Source: Heracleum sosnowskyi (taxonomy: Eukaryota; Streptophyta; Magnoliopsida; Apiales; Apiaceae). From it: a DNA stretch of 64,000 nucleotides. Of this stretch, positions 1 to 12,940 are shown one piece after another; position 1 is the first letter of the stretch; each line of letters opens with the position of its first letter. The position numbers were made by a program, and so were the translations under genes. Where the stretch lies: the NCBI GenBank assembly GCA_030848705.1, contig CM061245.1, forward strand, positions 60,352,006 to 60,416,005, written 5' to 3'. Under the pieces are notes generated by a model. That model had not been told where the DNA came from. It did no database searches and was given only the letters and a program-made list of their open reading frames with translations.

Positions 1-2178
1 TAGACTTGCAGAAAAGTTCATTTGGAGCTGTCCGTGCCTGAATCGTAGCAGATACCAGGGGACGCCCGATTACGTTTACCTCTAAATGGAGCTATACAAG
101 GAAAATGGGGAAAAATTGAAGCCGACCATTTTTTGGATATTTTCTCGTAGTTTCACCCTATGGGTTTATAGAATTGCAGAAAAGTTCATTTGGGGCTGTC
201 CGTACCTGAATCGTAGCAGATACCAGGGGACGCCCGATTACGTTTACCTCTAAAGGGAGCTATCCAAGGAAAATGGGGAAAATCGAAGCTGGCCATTTTG
301 TGGATATTTTTTCGTAGTTTCACCCTATGGGTTTATAGAATTGCAGAAAAGTTCATTTGGGGCTGTCCGTGCCTGAATCGTAGCAGATACCAGGGGACAC
401 CCGATTACGTTTACCTCTAAAGGGAGCTATACTAGGAAAATGGGGAAAAATTGAAGCCGACCATTTTGTGGATATTTTCTCGTAGTTTCACCCTATGGGT
501 TTATAGAATTTCAGAAAAGTTCATTTGGGGCTGTCCGTGCCTGAATCGTAGCAGATACCAGGGACGCCCTATTACGTTTACCTCTAAAGGGAGCTATCCA
601 AGGAAAATGGGGAAAAATTGAAGCGGGCCATTTTGTGGATATTTTCTCGTAGTTTCACCCTATGGGTTTATAGAATTGCAGAAAAGTTCATTTGGGGCTG
701 TCCGTTCCTGAATCGTAGCAGATACCAGGGACGCCCGATTACGTTTACCTCTAAAGGGAGCTATACTAGGAAAATGGGGAAAAATCGAAGCCGACCATTT
801 TGTGGATATTTTCTCGTAGTTTCACCCTATGGGTTTATAGAATTGCAAAAAAGTTCATTTGGGGCTGTCCGTTCCTGAATCGTAGCAGATACCAGGGACG
901 CCCGATTACGTTTACCTCTAAAGGGAGCTATACTAGGAAAATGGGGAAAAATCGAAGCGGGCCATTTTGTGGATATTTTCTCGTAGTTTCACCCTATGGG
1001 TTTATAGAATTGCAGAAAAGTTCATTTGGGTCTGTCCGTGCCTGAATCGTAGCATATACCAGGGGCGCCCGATTACGTTTACCTCTAAAGGGAGCTATCC
1101 AAGGAAAATGGGGAAAAATCGAAGCGGGCCATTTTGTGGTTATTTTCTCGTAGTTTGACCCTATGGGTTTATAGAATTGCAGAAAAGTTCATTTGGGACT
1201 GTCCGTGCCTGAATCGTAGCAGATACCAGGGGACGCCCGATTATGTTTACCTCTAAAGGGAGCTATACTAGGAAAATGGGGAAAAATTGAAGCGGGCCAT
1301 TTTGTGTATATTTTCTCGTAGTTTCACCCTATGGGTTTATAGAATTGCAGAAAAGTTCATTTGGGGCTGTCCGTGCCTGAATCGTAGCATATACCAGGGA
1401 CGCCCGATTAGGTTTACCTCTAAAGGGAGCTATCCAAGGAAAATGGAGAAAAATTGAAGCGGACCATTTTGTGGATATTTTCTCGTAGTTTTACCCTATG
1501 GGTTTATAGAATTGCAGAAAAGTTCATTTGGGGCTGTCCGTGCCTGAATCGTAGCAGATACCAGGGGACGCCCGATTACGTTTACCTCTAAAGGGAGCTA
1601 TCCAAGGAAAATGGGGAAAAATCAAAGCGGGCCATTTTGTGGTTATTTTCTCGTAGTTTCACCCTATGGGTTTATAGAATTGCAGAAAAGTTCATTTGGG
1701 GCTGTCCGTGCCTGAATCGTAGCAGATACCAGGGGACGCCCGATTACGTTTACCTCTAAAGGGAGCTATACTAGGAAAATGGGGAAAAATTGAAGCGGGC
1801 CATTTTGTGGATATTTTCTCGTAGTTTCACCCTATGGGTTTATAGAATTGCAGAAAAGTTCATTTGGGGCTGTCCGTGCCTGAATCGTAGCAGATACCAG
1901 GGGACGCCCGATTACGTTTACCTCTAAAGGGAGCTATACTAGGAAAATGGGGAAAAATCAAAGCCGACCATTTTTTGGATATTTTCTCGTAGTTTCACCC
2001 TATGGGTTTATAGAATTGCGGAAAAGTTCATTTGGGGCTGTCCGTGCCTGAATCGTAGCAGATACCAGGAGACGCCCGATTACGTTTACCTCTAAAGGGA
2101 GCTATACAAGGAAAATGGGGAAAAATGGAAGCGGGCCATTTTGTGGATATTTTCTCGTAGTTTCACCCTATGGGTTTA
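1..2178 (+). repeat. 13-monomer block, left copy of early duplication
   Basis: The sequence from 1 to about 1790 recurs from 2179 to about 3800. The shift is 2178 bp up to about 950, then about 2011 bp, because this copy holds one extra monomer (about 785-950) whose neighbours share the rare GTTCCTGAATCG variant. Shared rare markers are TAGACTTG at position 1 and 2179, GGGTCTG near 1027 and 3038, AGCATATACC at 1051 and 3062, and GATTAGGTTT at 1406 and 3418. The true left edge lies outside the window. Confidence 0.82.
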
Positions 2179-5100
2179 TAGACTTGCAGAAAAGTTCATT
2201 TGGGGCTGTCCGTGCCTGAATCGTAGCAGATACCAGGGGACGCCCGATTACGTTTACCTCTAAATGGAGCTATACAAGGAAAATGGGGAAAAATTGAAGC
2301 CGACCATTTTTTGGATATTTTCTCGTAGTTTCACCCTATGGGTTTATAGAATTGCAGAAAAGTTCATTTGGGGCTGTCCGTACCTGAATCGTAGCAGATA
2401 CCAGGGGACGCCCGATTACGTTTACCTCTAAAGGGAGCCATCCAAGGAAAATGGGGAAAATCGAAGCTGGCCATTTTGTGGATATTTTCTCGTAGTTTCA
2501 CCCTATGGGTTTATAGAATTGCAGAAAAGTTCATTTGGGGCTGTCCATGCCTGAATCGTAGCAGATACCAGGGGACACCCGATTACGTTTACCTCTAAAG
2601 GGAGCTATACTAGGAAAATGGGGAAAAATTGAAGCCGACCATTTTGTGGATATTTTCTCGTAGTTTCACCCTATGGGTTTATAGAATTTCAGAAAAGTTC
2701 ATTTGGGGCTGTCCGTGCCTGAATCGTAGCAGATACCAGGGACGCCCTATTACGTTTACCTCTAAAGGGAGCTATCCAAGGAAAATGGGGAAAAATTGAA
2801 GCGGGCCATTTTGTGGATATTTTCTCGTAGTTTCACCCTATGGGTTTATAGAATTGCAGAAAAGTTCATTTGGGGCTGTCCGTTCCTGAATCGTAGCAGA
2901 TACCAGGGACGCCCGATTACGTTTACCTCTAAAGGGAGCTATACTAGGAAAATGGGGAAAAATCGAAGCGGACCATTTTGTGGATATTTTCTCGTAGTTT
3001 CACCCTATGGGTTTATAGAATTGCAGAAAAGTTCATTTGGGTCTGTCCGTGCCTGAATCGTAGCATATACCAGGGGACGCCCGATTACGTTTACCTCTAA
3101 AGGGAGCTATCCAAGGAAAAAGGGGAAAAATCGAAGCGGGCCATTTTGTGGTTATTTTCTCGTAGTTTGACCATATGGGTTTATAGATTTGTAGAAAAGT
3201 TCATTTGGGACCGTCCGTGCCTGAATCGTAGCAGATACCAGGGGACGCCCGATTATGTTTACCTCTAAAGGGAGCTATACTAGGAAAATGGGGAAAAATT
3301 GAAGCGGGCCATTTTGTGTATATTTTCTCGTAGTTTCACCCTATGGGTTTATAGAATTGTAGAAAAGTTCATTTGGGGTTGTCCGTGCCTGAATCGTAGC
3401 ATATACCAGGGACGCCCGATTAGGTTTACCTCTAAAGGGAGCTATCCAAGGAAAATGGAGAAAAATTGAAGCGGGCCATTTTGTGGATATTTTCTCATAG
3501 TTTTACCCTATGGGTTTATAGAATTGCAGAAAAGTTCATTTGGGGCTGTCCGTGCCTGAATCGTAGCAGATACCAGGGGACGCCCGATTATGTTTACCTC
3601 TAAAGGGAGCTATCCAAGGAAAATGGGGAAAAATCGAAGCGGACCATTTTGTGGTTATTTTCTCGTAGTTTCACCCTATGGGTTTATAGAATTGCAGAAA
3701 AGTTCATTTGGGGCTGTCCGTGCCTGAATCGTAGCAGATACCAGGGGACGCCCGATTACGTTTACCTCTAAAGGGAGCTATACTAGGAAAATGGGGAAAA
3801 ATCGAAGCCGACCATTTTTTGGATATTTTCACGTAGTTTCACCCTATGGGTTTATAGAATTGCAGAAAAGTTCATTTGGGGCTGTCCGTGCCTGAATCGT
3901 AGCAGATACCAGGAAACGCCCGATTACGTTTACCTCTAAAGGGAGCTATACAAGGAAAATGGGGAAAAATTGAAGCGGGCCATTTTGTGGATATTTTCTC
4001 GTAGTTTCACCCTATGGGTTTATAGAATTGCAGAAAAGTTCATTTGGGGCTGTCCGTGCCTGAATCGTAGCAGATACCAGGGGACGCCCGATTACGTTTA
4101 CCTCTAAATGGAGCTATACAAGGAAAATGGGGAAATATCGAAGCCGACCATTTTGTGGATATTTTCTCGTAGTTTCACCCTATGGGTTTATAGAATTGCA
4201 GAAAAGTTCATTTGGGGCTGTCCGTACCTGAATCGTAGCAGATACCAGGGGACGCCCGATTACGTTTACCTCTAAAGGGAGCTATCCAAGGAAAATGGGG
4301 AAAAATCGAAGCCGACCATTTTTTGGATATTTTCTCGTAGTTTCACCCTATGGGTTTATAGAATTGCAGAAAAGTTCATTTGGGGCTGTCCGTGCCTGAA
4401 TCGTAGCAGATACCAGGAGACGCCCGATTACGTTTACCTCTAAATGGAGCTATACAAGGAAAATGGGGAAAAATCGAAGCCGACCATTTTGTGGATATTT
4501 TCTCGTAGTTTCACCTTATGGGTTTATAGAATTGCAGAAAAGTTCATTTGGGGTTGTCCGTACCTGAATCGTAGCAGATACCAGGGGACGCCCGATTACG
4601 TTTACCTCTAAAGGGAGCTATCCAAGGAAAATGGGGAAAAATCGAAGCTGGCCATTTTGTGGATATTTTCTCGTAGTTTCACCCTATGGGTTTATAGAAT
4701 TGCAGAAAAGTTCATTTGGGGCTGTCCGTGCCTGAATCGTAGCAGATACCAGGGGACACCCGATTACATTTACCTCTAAAGGGAGCTATACTAGGAAAAT
4801 GGGGAAAAATTGAAGCCGACCATTTTGTGGATATTTTCTCGTAGTTTCACCCTATGGGTTTATAGAATTGCAGAAAAGTTCATTTGGGGTTGTCCGTGCC
4901 TGAATCATAGCAGATACCAGGGACGCCCTATTACGTTTACCTCTAAAGGGAGCTATCCAAGGAAAATGGGGAAAAATTGAAGCGGGCCATTTTGTGGATA
5001 TTTTCTCGTAGTTTTACCCTATGAGTTTATAGAATTGCAGAAAAGTTCATTTGGGGCTGTCCGTGCCTGAATCGTAGCAGATACCAGGGGACGCCCGATT

Positions 5101-5687
5101 ACGTTTACCTCTAAAGGGAGCTATCCAAGGAAAATGGGGAAAAATCGAAGCGGGCCATTTTGTGGTTATTTTCTCGTAGTTTGACCCTATGGGTTTATAG
5201 AATTGCAGAAAAGTTCATTTGGGGCTGTCCGTGCCTGAATCGTAGCAGATACCAGGGGACGCCCGATTACGTTTACCTCTAAAGGGAGCTATACTAGGAA
5301 AATGGGGAAAAATCGAAGCCGACCATTTTTTGGATATTTTCTCGTAGTTTCACCCTATGGGTTTATAGAATTGCAGAAAAGTTCATTTGGGGCTGTCCGT
5401 GCCTGAATCGTAGCAGATACCAGGAAACGCCCGATTACGTTTACCTCTAAAGGGAGCTATACAAGGAAAATGGGGAAAAATTGAAGCGGGCCATTTTGTG
5501 GATATTTTCTCGTAGTTTCACCCTATGGGTTTATAGAATTGCAGAAAAGTTCATTTGGGGCTGTCCGTGCCTGAATCGTAGCAGATACCAGGGGACGCCC
5601 GATTACGTTTACCTCTAAATGGAGCTATACAAGGAAAATGGGGAAATATCGAAGCCGACCATTTTGTGGATATTTTCTCGTAGTTTC
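1493..5687 (+). repeat. 25-monomer higher-order unit, copy 1 (4195 bp)
   Basis: Position 1493 onward repeats at a constant shift of 4195 bp, equal to 25 monomers averaging 167.8 bp. Rare variants confirm the register: ATCAAAGCGG at 1621 and 5816, TAGACTTG at 2179 and 6374, GGAAATATCG at 4131 and 8326. Only a handful of single-base differences were noticed in about 3.9 kb of overlap, for instance GAAAAAGGGG near 3120 against GAAAATGGGG in the second copy. The left limit is set by TTTTACCC against TTTCACCC at 1492/5687. Confidence 0.92.
2179..3802 (+). repeat. 12/13-monomer block, right copy of early duplication
   Basis: This is the second copy of the block at the left edge, one monomer shorter. 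It differs from the left copy by scattered changes, for example CCCGATTATG near 3590 where the left copy has CCCGATTACG. It lies inside the larger 25-monomer unit, so it was copied again as part of that unit, near 6374-7997. Confidence 0.8.
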
Positions 5688-8600
5688 ACCCTATGGGTTT
5701 ATAGAATTGCAGAAAAGTTCATTTGGGGCTGTCCGTGCCTGAATCGTAGCAGATACCAGGGGACGCCCGATTACGTTTACCTCTAAAGGGAGCTATCCAA
5801 GGAAAATGGGGAAAAATCAAAGCGGGCCATTTTGTGGTTATTTTCTCGTAGTTTCACCCTATGGGTTTATAGAATTGCAGAAAAGTTCATTTGGGGCTGT
5901 CCGTGCCTGAATCGTAGCAGATACCAGGGGACGCCCGATTACGTTTACCTCTAAAGGGAGCTATACTAGGAAAATGGGGAAAAATTGAAGCGGGCCATTT
6001 TGTGGATATTTTCTCGTAGTTTCACCCTATGGGTTTATAGAATTGCAGAAAAGTTCATTTGGGGCTGTCCGTGCCTGAATCGTAGCAGATACCAGGGGAC
6101 GCCCGATTACGTTTACCTCTAAAGGGAGCTATACTAGGAAAATGGGGAAAAATCAAAGCCGACCATTTTTTGGATATTTTCTCGTAGTTTCACCCTATGG
6201 GTTTATAGAATTGCGGAAAAGTTCATTTGGGGCTGTCCGTGCCTGAATCGTAGCAGATACCAGGAGACGCCCGATTACGTTTACCTCTAAAGGGAGCTAT
6301 ACAAGGAAAATGGGGAAAAATGGAAGCGGGCCATTTTGTGGATATTTTCTCGTAGTTTCACCCTATGGGTTTATAGACTTGCAGAAAAGTTCATTTGGGG
6401 CTGTCCGTGCCTGAATCGTAGCAGATACCAGGGGACGCCCGATTACGTTTACCTCTAAATGGAGCTATACAAGGAAAATGGGGAAAAATTGAAGCCGACC
6501 ATTTTTTGGATATTTTCTCGTAGTTTCACCCTATGGGTTTATAGAATTGCAGAAAAGTTCATTTGGGGCTGTCCGTACCTGAATCGTAGCAGATACCAGG
6601 GGACGCCCGATTACGTTTACCTCTAAAGGGAGCCATCCAAGGAAAATGGGGAAAATCGAAGCTGGCCATTTTGTGGATATTTTCTCGTAGTTTCACCCTA
6701 TGGGTTTATAGAATTGCAGAAAAGTTCATTTGGGGCTGTCCATGCCTGAATCGTAGCAGATACCAGGGGACACCCGATTACGTTTACCTCTAAAGGGAGC
6801 TATACTAGGAAAATGGGGAAAAATTGAAGCCGACCATTTTGTGGATATTTTCTCGTAGTTTCACCCTATGGGTTTATAGAATTTCAGAAAAGTTCATTTG
6901 GGGCTGTCCGTGCCTGAATCGTAGCAGATACCAGGGACGCCCTATTACGTTTACCTCTAAAGGGAGCTATCCAAGGAAAATGGGGAAAAATTGAAGCGGG
7001 CCATTTTGTGGATATTTTCTCGTAGTTTCACCCTATGGGTTTATAGAATTGCAGAAAAGTTCATTTGGGGCTGTCCGTTCCTGAATCGTAGCAGATACCA
7101 GGGACGCCCGATTACGTTTACCTCTAAAGGGAGCTATACTAGGAAAATGGGGAAAAATCGAAGCGGGCCATTTTGTGGATATTTTCTCGTAGTTTCACCC
7201 TATGGGTTTATAGAATTGCAGAAAAGTTCATTTGGGTCTGTCCGTGCCTGAATCGTAGCATATACCAGGGGACGCCCGATTACGTTTACCTCTAAAGGGA
7301 GCTATCCAAGGAAAATGGGGAAAAATCGAAGCGGGCCATTTTGTGGTTATTTTCTCGTAGTTTGACCATATGGGTTTATAGATTTGCAGAAAAGTTCATT
7401 TGGGACCGTCCGTGCCTGAATCGTAGCAGATACCAGGGGACGCCCGATTATGTTTACCTCTAAAGGGAGCTATACTAGGAAAATGGGGAAAAATTGAAGC
7501 GGGCCATTTTGTGTATATTTTCTCGTAGTTTCACCCTATGGGTTTATAGAATTGTAGAAAAGTTCATTTGGGGTTGTCCGTGCCTGAATCGTAGCATATA
7601 CCAGGGACGCCCGATTAGGTTTACCTCTAAAGGGAGCTATCCAAGGAAAATGGAGAAAAATTGAAGCGGGCCATTTTGTGGATATTTTCTCGTAGTTTTA
7701 CCCTATGGGTTTATAGAATTGCAGAAAAGTTCATTTGGGGCTGTCCGTGCCTGAATCGTAGCAGATACCAGGGGACGCCCGATTATGTTTACCTCTAAAG
7801 GGAGCTATCCAAGGAAAATGGGGAAAAATCGAAGCGGACCATTTTGTGGTTATTTTCTCGTAGTTTCACCCTATGGGTTTATAGAATTGCAGAAAAGTTC
7901 ATTTGGGGCTGTCCGTGCCTGAATCGTAGCAGATACCAGGGGACGCCCGATTACGTTTACCTCTAAAGGGAGCTATACTAGGAAAATGGGGAAAAATCGA
8001 AGCCGACCATTTTTTGGATATTTTCACGTAGTTTCACCCTATGGGTTTATAGAATTGCAGAAAAGTTCATTTGGGGCTGTCCGTGCCTGAATCGTAGCAG
8101 ATACCAGGAAACGCCCGATTACGTTTACCTCTAAAGGGAGCTATACAAGGAAAATGGGGAAAAATTGAAGCGGGCCATTTTGTGGATATTTTCTCGTAGT
8201 TTCACCCTATGGGTTTATAGAATTGCAGAAAAGTTCATTTGGGGCTGTCCGTGCCTGAATCGTAGCAGATACCAGGGGACGCCCGATTACGTTTACCTCT
8301 AAATGGAGCTATACAAGGAAAATGGGGAAATATCGAAGCCGACCATTTTGTGGATATTTTCTCGTAGTTTCACCCTATGGGTTTATAGAATTGCAGAAAA
8401 GTTCATTTGGGGCTGTCCGTACCTGAATCGTAGCAGATACCAGGGGACGCCCGATTACGTTTACCTCTAAAGGGAGCTATCCAAGGAAAATGGGGAAAAA
8501 TCGAAGCCGACCATTTTTTGGATATTTTCTCGTAGTTTCACCCTATGGGTTTATAGAATTGCAGAAAAGTTCATTTGGGGCTGTCCGTGCCTGAATCGTA

Positions 8601-9594
8601 GCAGATACCAGGAGACGCCCGATTACGTTTACCTCTAAATGGAGCTATACAAGGAAAATGGGGAAAAATCGAAGCCGACCATTTTGTGGATATTTTCTCG
8701 TAGTTTCACCTTATGGGTTTATAGAATTGCAGAAAAGTTCATTTGGGGTTGTCCGTACCTGAATCGTAGCAGATACCAGGGGACGCCCGATTACGTTTAC
8801 CTCTAAAGGGAGCTATCCAAGGAAAATGGGGAAAAATCGAAGCTGGCCATTTTGTGGATATTTTCTCGTAGTTTCACCCTATGGGTTTATAGAATTGCAG
8901 AAAAGTTCATTTGGGGCTGTCCGTGCCTGAATCGTAGCAGATACCAGGGGACACCCGATTACATTTACCTCTAAAGGGAGCTATACTAGGAAAATGGGGA
9001 AAAATTGAAGCCGACCATTTTGTGGATATTTTCTCGTAGTTTCACCCTATGGGTTTATAGAATTGCAGAAAAGTTCATTTGGGGTTGTCCGTGCCTGAAT
9101 CATAGCAGATACCAGGGACGCCCTATTACGTTTACCTCTAAAGGGAGCTATCCAAGGAAAATGGGGAAAAATTGAAGCGGGCCATTTTGTGGATATTTTC
9201 TCGTAGTTTTACCCTATGAGTTTATAGAATTGCAGAAAAGTTCATTTGGGGCTGTCCGTGCCTGAATCGTAGCAGATACCAGGGGACGCCCGATTACGTT
9301 TACCTCTAAAGGGAGCTATCCAAGGAAAATGGGGAAAAATCGAAGCGGGCATTTTGTGGTTATTTTCTCGTAGTTTGACCCTATGGGTTTATAGAATTGC
9401 AGAAAAGTTCATTTGGGGCTGTCCGTGCCTGAATCGTAGCAGATACCAGGGGACGCCCGATTACGTTTACCTCTAAAGGGAGCTATACTAGGAAAATGGG
9501 GAAAAATCGAAGCCGACCATTTTTTGGATATTTTCTCGTAGTTTCACCCTATGGGTTTATAGAATTGCAGAAAAGTTCATTTGGGGCTGTCCGT
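5688..9594 (+). repeat. 25-monomer higher-order unit, copy 2, truncated
   Basis: This copy directly follows the first and matches it for about 3.9 kb. One base is missing near 9350 (GCGGGCATTTTG), after which the shift becomes 4194. Identity stops at 9594/5400, where this copy continues with CCGTACC and copy 1 with CCGTGCC. That point is also the junction of the 7-monomer duplication that follows, which replaced the end of the unit. Confidence 0.9.
8421..9594 (+). repeat. 7-monomer tandem duplication, copy 1 (1174 bp)
   Basis: The block beginning with ACCTGAATCG at 8421 recurs at 9595 at a shift of 1174 bp, which becomes 1175 after the 1-bp deletion near 9350 that only this copy carries. The two copies include the rare CCAGGAGACG (monomer 55-64), ATTACATTTACC and AATCATAGCAG variants in the same order. 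Confidence 0.9.
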
Positions 9595-10769
9595 ACCTGA
9601 ATCGTAGCAGATACCAGGGGACGCCCGATTACGTTTACCTCTAAAGGGAGCTATCCAAGGAAAATGGGGAAAAATCGAAGCCGACCATTTTTTGGATATT
9701 TTCTCGTAGTTTCACCCTATGGGTTTATAGAATTGCAGAAAAGTTCATTTGGGGCTGTCCGTGCCTGAATCGTAGCAGATACCAGGAGACGCCCGATTAC
9801 GTTTACCTCTAAATGGAGCTATACAAGGAAAATGGGGAAAAATCGAAGCCGACCATTTTGTGGATATTTTCTCGTAGTTTCACCTTATGGGTTTATAGAA
9901 TTGCAGAAAAGTTCATTTGGGGTTGTCCGTACCTGAATCGTAGCAGATACCAGGGGACGCCCGATTACGTTTACCTCTAAAGGGAGCTATCCAAGGAAAA
10001 TGGGGAAAAATCGAAGCTGGCCATTTTGTGGATATTTTCTCGTAGTTTCACCCTATGGGTTTATAGAATTGCAGAAAAGTTCATTTGGGGCTGTCCGTGC
10101 CTGAATCGTAGCAGATACCAGGGGACACCCGATTACATTTACCTCTAAAGGGAGCTATACTAGGAAAATGGGGAAAAATTGAAGCCGACCATTTTGTGGA
10201 TATTTTCTCGTAGTTTCACCATATGGGTTTATAGAATTGCAGAAAAGTTCATTTGGGGTTGTCCGTGCCTGAATCATAGCAGATACCAGGGACGCCCTAT
10301 TACGTTTACCTCTAAAGGGAGCTATCCAAGGAAAATGGGGAAAAATTGAAGCGGGCCATTTTGTGGATATTTTCTCGTAGTTTTACCCTATGAGTTTATA
10401 GAATTGCAGAAAAGTTCATTTGGGGCTGTCCGTGCCTGAATCGTAGCAGATACCAGGGGACGCCCGATTACGTTTACCTCTAAAGGGAGCTATCCAAGGA
10501 AAATGGGGAAAAATCGAAGCGGGCCATTTTGTGGTTATTTTCTCGTAGTTTCACCCTATGGGTTTATAGAATTGCAGAAAAGTTCATTTGGGGCTGTCCG
10601 TGCCTGAATCGTAGCAGATACCAGGGGACGCCCGATTACGTTTACCTCTAAAGGGAGCTATACTAGGAAAATGGGGAAAAATCGAAGCCGACCATTTTTT
10701 GGATATTTTCTCGTAGTTTCACCCTATGGGTTTATAGAATTGCAGAAAAGTTCATTTGGGGCTGTCCGT
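9595..10769 (+). repeat. 7-monomer tandem duplication, copy 2 (1175 bp)
   Basis: This copy matches the preceding block to 10769. Differences noticed are ACCATATGGG near 10210 instead of ACCCTATGGG, TTTCACCC at 10552 instead of TTTGACCC, and the base missing from copy 1 near 9350. The absence of the deletion here suggests it arose in copy 1 after duplication. Confidence 0.88.
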
Positions 10770-11134
10770 GCCTGAATCGTAGCAGATACCAGGAAACGCC
10801 CGATTACGTTTACCTCTAAAGGGAGCTATACAAGGAAAATGGGGAAAAATTGAAGCGGGCCATTTTGTGGATATTTTCTCGTAGTTTCACCCTATGGGTT
10901 TATAGAATTGCAGAAAAGTTCATTTGGGGCTGTCAGTGCCTGAATCGTAGCAGATACCAGTGGATGCCCGATTACGTTTACCTCTAAAGGGAGCTATACT
11001 AGGAAAATGGGGAAAAATCGAAGCCGACCATTTTGTGGATATTTTCTCGTAGTTTCACCCTATGGGTTTATAGAATTGCAGAAAAGTTCATTTGGGGCTG
11101 TCCGTGCCTGAATCTTAGCAGATACCAGGGGACA

Positions 11135-12139
11135 CCCGATTACGTTTATCTCTAAAGGGAGCTATCCAAGGAAAATGGGAAAAAATCGAAGCGGGCCATT
11201 TTGTGGTTATTTTCTCGTAGTTTGACCCTATGGGTTTATAGAATTGCAGAAAATTTTATTTGGGGCTGTCCCTGCCTGAATCGTAGCAGATACCAGGGAC
11301 GCCCGATTACGTTTACCTCTCAAGGGAGCTATCCAAGGAAAATGGGGAAAAATCGAAGCTGACCATTTTGTGGATATTTTCTCGTATTTTCACCCTATGG
11401 GTTTATAGAATTGCAGAAAAGTTCATTTGGGGCTGTCCGTGCCTGAATCGTAGCAGATACCAGTGGACCCCCGATTACGTTTACCTCTAAAGGGAGCTAT
11501 ACTAGGAAAATGGGGAAAAATCGAAGCCGACCATTTTGTGGATATTTTCTCATAGTTTCACCCTATGGGTTTATAGAATTGCAGAAAAGTTCATTTGGGG
11601 CTGTCCGTGCCTGAATCGTAGCAGATACCAGGGGACCCCCGATTACGTTTACCTCTAAAGGGAGCTATCCAAGGAAAATGGGGAAAAATCGAAGCGGGCC
11701 ATTTTGTGGATATTTTCTCGTAGTTTCACCCTATGGGTTTATAGAATTGCAGAAAAATTTATTTGGGGCTGTCCCTGCCTGAATCGTAGCAGATACCAGG
11801 GACGCCCGATTACGTTTACCTCTAAAGGGAGCTATCCAAGGAAAATGGGGAAAAATTGAAGCAGGCCTTTTTGTGGATATTTTCTCGTAGTTTTACCTAT
11901 GGGTTTATAGAATTGCAGAAAAGTTCATTTGGGGCTGTCCGTGCCTGAATCGTAGCAGATACCAGTGGACCCCCGATTACGTTTACCTCTAAAGGGAGCT
12001 ATACTAGGAAAATGGGGAAAAATCGAAGCCGACCATTTTGTGGATATTTTCTCATAGTTTCACCCTATGGGTTTATAGAATTGCAGAAAAGTTCATTTGG
12101 AGCTGTCTGTGCCTGAATCGTAGCAGATACCAGGGGACG
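11135..12139 (+). repeat. Nested 6-monomer block, copy 1 (1005 bp)
   Basis: The block repeats 1005 bp later in the same order: TTTATCTC, then GTGGTTAT with TTTGACCC, the GAAAATTTTA / TCCCTG monomer with CTCTCAAGG, GCTGACC, CCAGTGGACCCCCG, CTCATAG, and a 166-bp monomer. About ten differences over some 800 bp make this pair clearly more diverged than the 24-monomer pair that contains it, so this duplication is older. It was carried into the second 24-monomer copy at about 15159-16163. Confidence 0.82.
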
Positions 12140-12940
12140 CCCGATTACGTTTATCTCTAAAGGGAGCTATCCAAGGAAAATGGGGAAAAATCGAAGCGGG
12201 CCATTTTGTGGTTATTTTCTCGTAGTTTGACCCTATGGGTTTATAGAATTGCAGAAAATTTTATTTGGGGCTGTCCCTGCCTGAATCGTAGCAGATACCA
12301 GGGACGCCCAATTACGTTTACCTCTCAAGGGAGCTATCCAAGGAAAATGGGGAAAAATCGAAGCTGACCATTTTGTGGATATTTTCTCGTAGTTTCACCC
12401 TATGGGTTTATAGAATTGCAGAAAAGTTCATTTGGGGCTGTCCGTGCCTGAATCGTTGCAGATACCAGTGGACCCCCGATTACGTTTACCTCTAAAGGGA
12501 GCTATACTAGGAAAATGGGGAAAAATCGAAGCCGACCATTTTGTGGATATTTTCTCATAGTTTCACCCTATGGGTTTATAGAATTGCAGAAAAGTTCATT
12601 TGGGGCTGTCTGTGCCTGAATCGTAGCAGATACCAGGGGACGCCCGATTACGTTTACCTCTAAAGGGAGCTATCCAAGGAAAATGGGGAAAAATCGAAGC
12701 GGGCCATTTTGTGGATATTTTCTCGTAGTTTCACCCTATGGGTTTATAGAATTGCAGAAAAATTTATTTGGGGCTGTCCCTGCCTGAATCGTAGCAGATA
12801 CCAGGGACGCCCGATTACGTTTACCTCTAAAGGGAGCTATCCAAGGAAAATGGGGAAAAATTGAAGCGGGCCTTTTTGTGGATATTTTCTCATAGTTTTA
12901 CCTATGGGTTTATAGAATTGCAGAAAAGTTCATTTGGGGA
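12140..12940 (+). repeat. Nested 6-monomer block, copy 2 (partial)
   Basis: This copy follows the first directly. Distinguishing changes are GCCCAATT near 12307, GTTGCAGATACC near 12455 and CTCATAG near 12890. Identity fades at about 12940, where this copy has GGGGATG at monomer 24-30 and copy 1 has GGGGCTG. The equivalent copy in the second 24-monomer unit is at about 16164-16964. Confidence 0.78.

Noticed and set aside
618..878. An 86-codon open frame (also at 2796 and 6991) as a possible small protein gene
   Set aside because: It starts at TTG and is wholly satellite sequence. It stays open only because of a 1-bp shorter monomer, and it recurs only where the block was duplicated. No promoter, splice or domain signal is visible.
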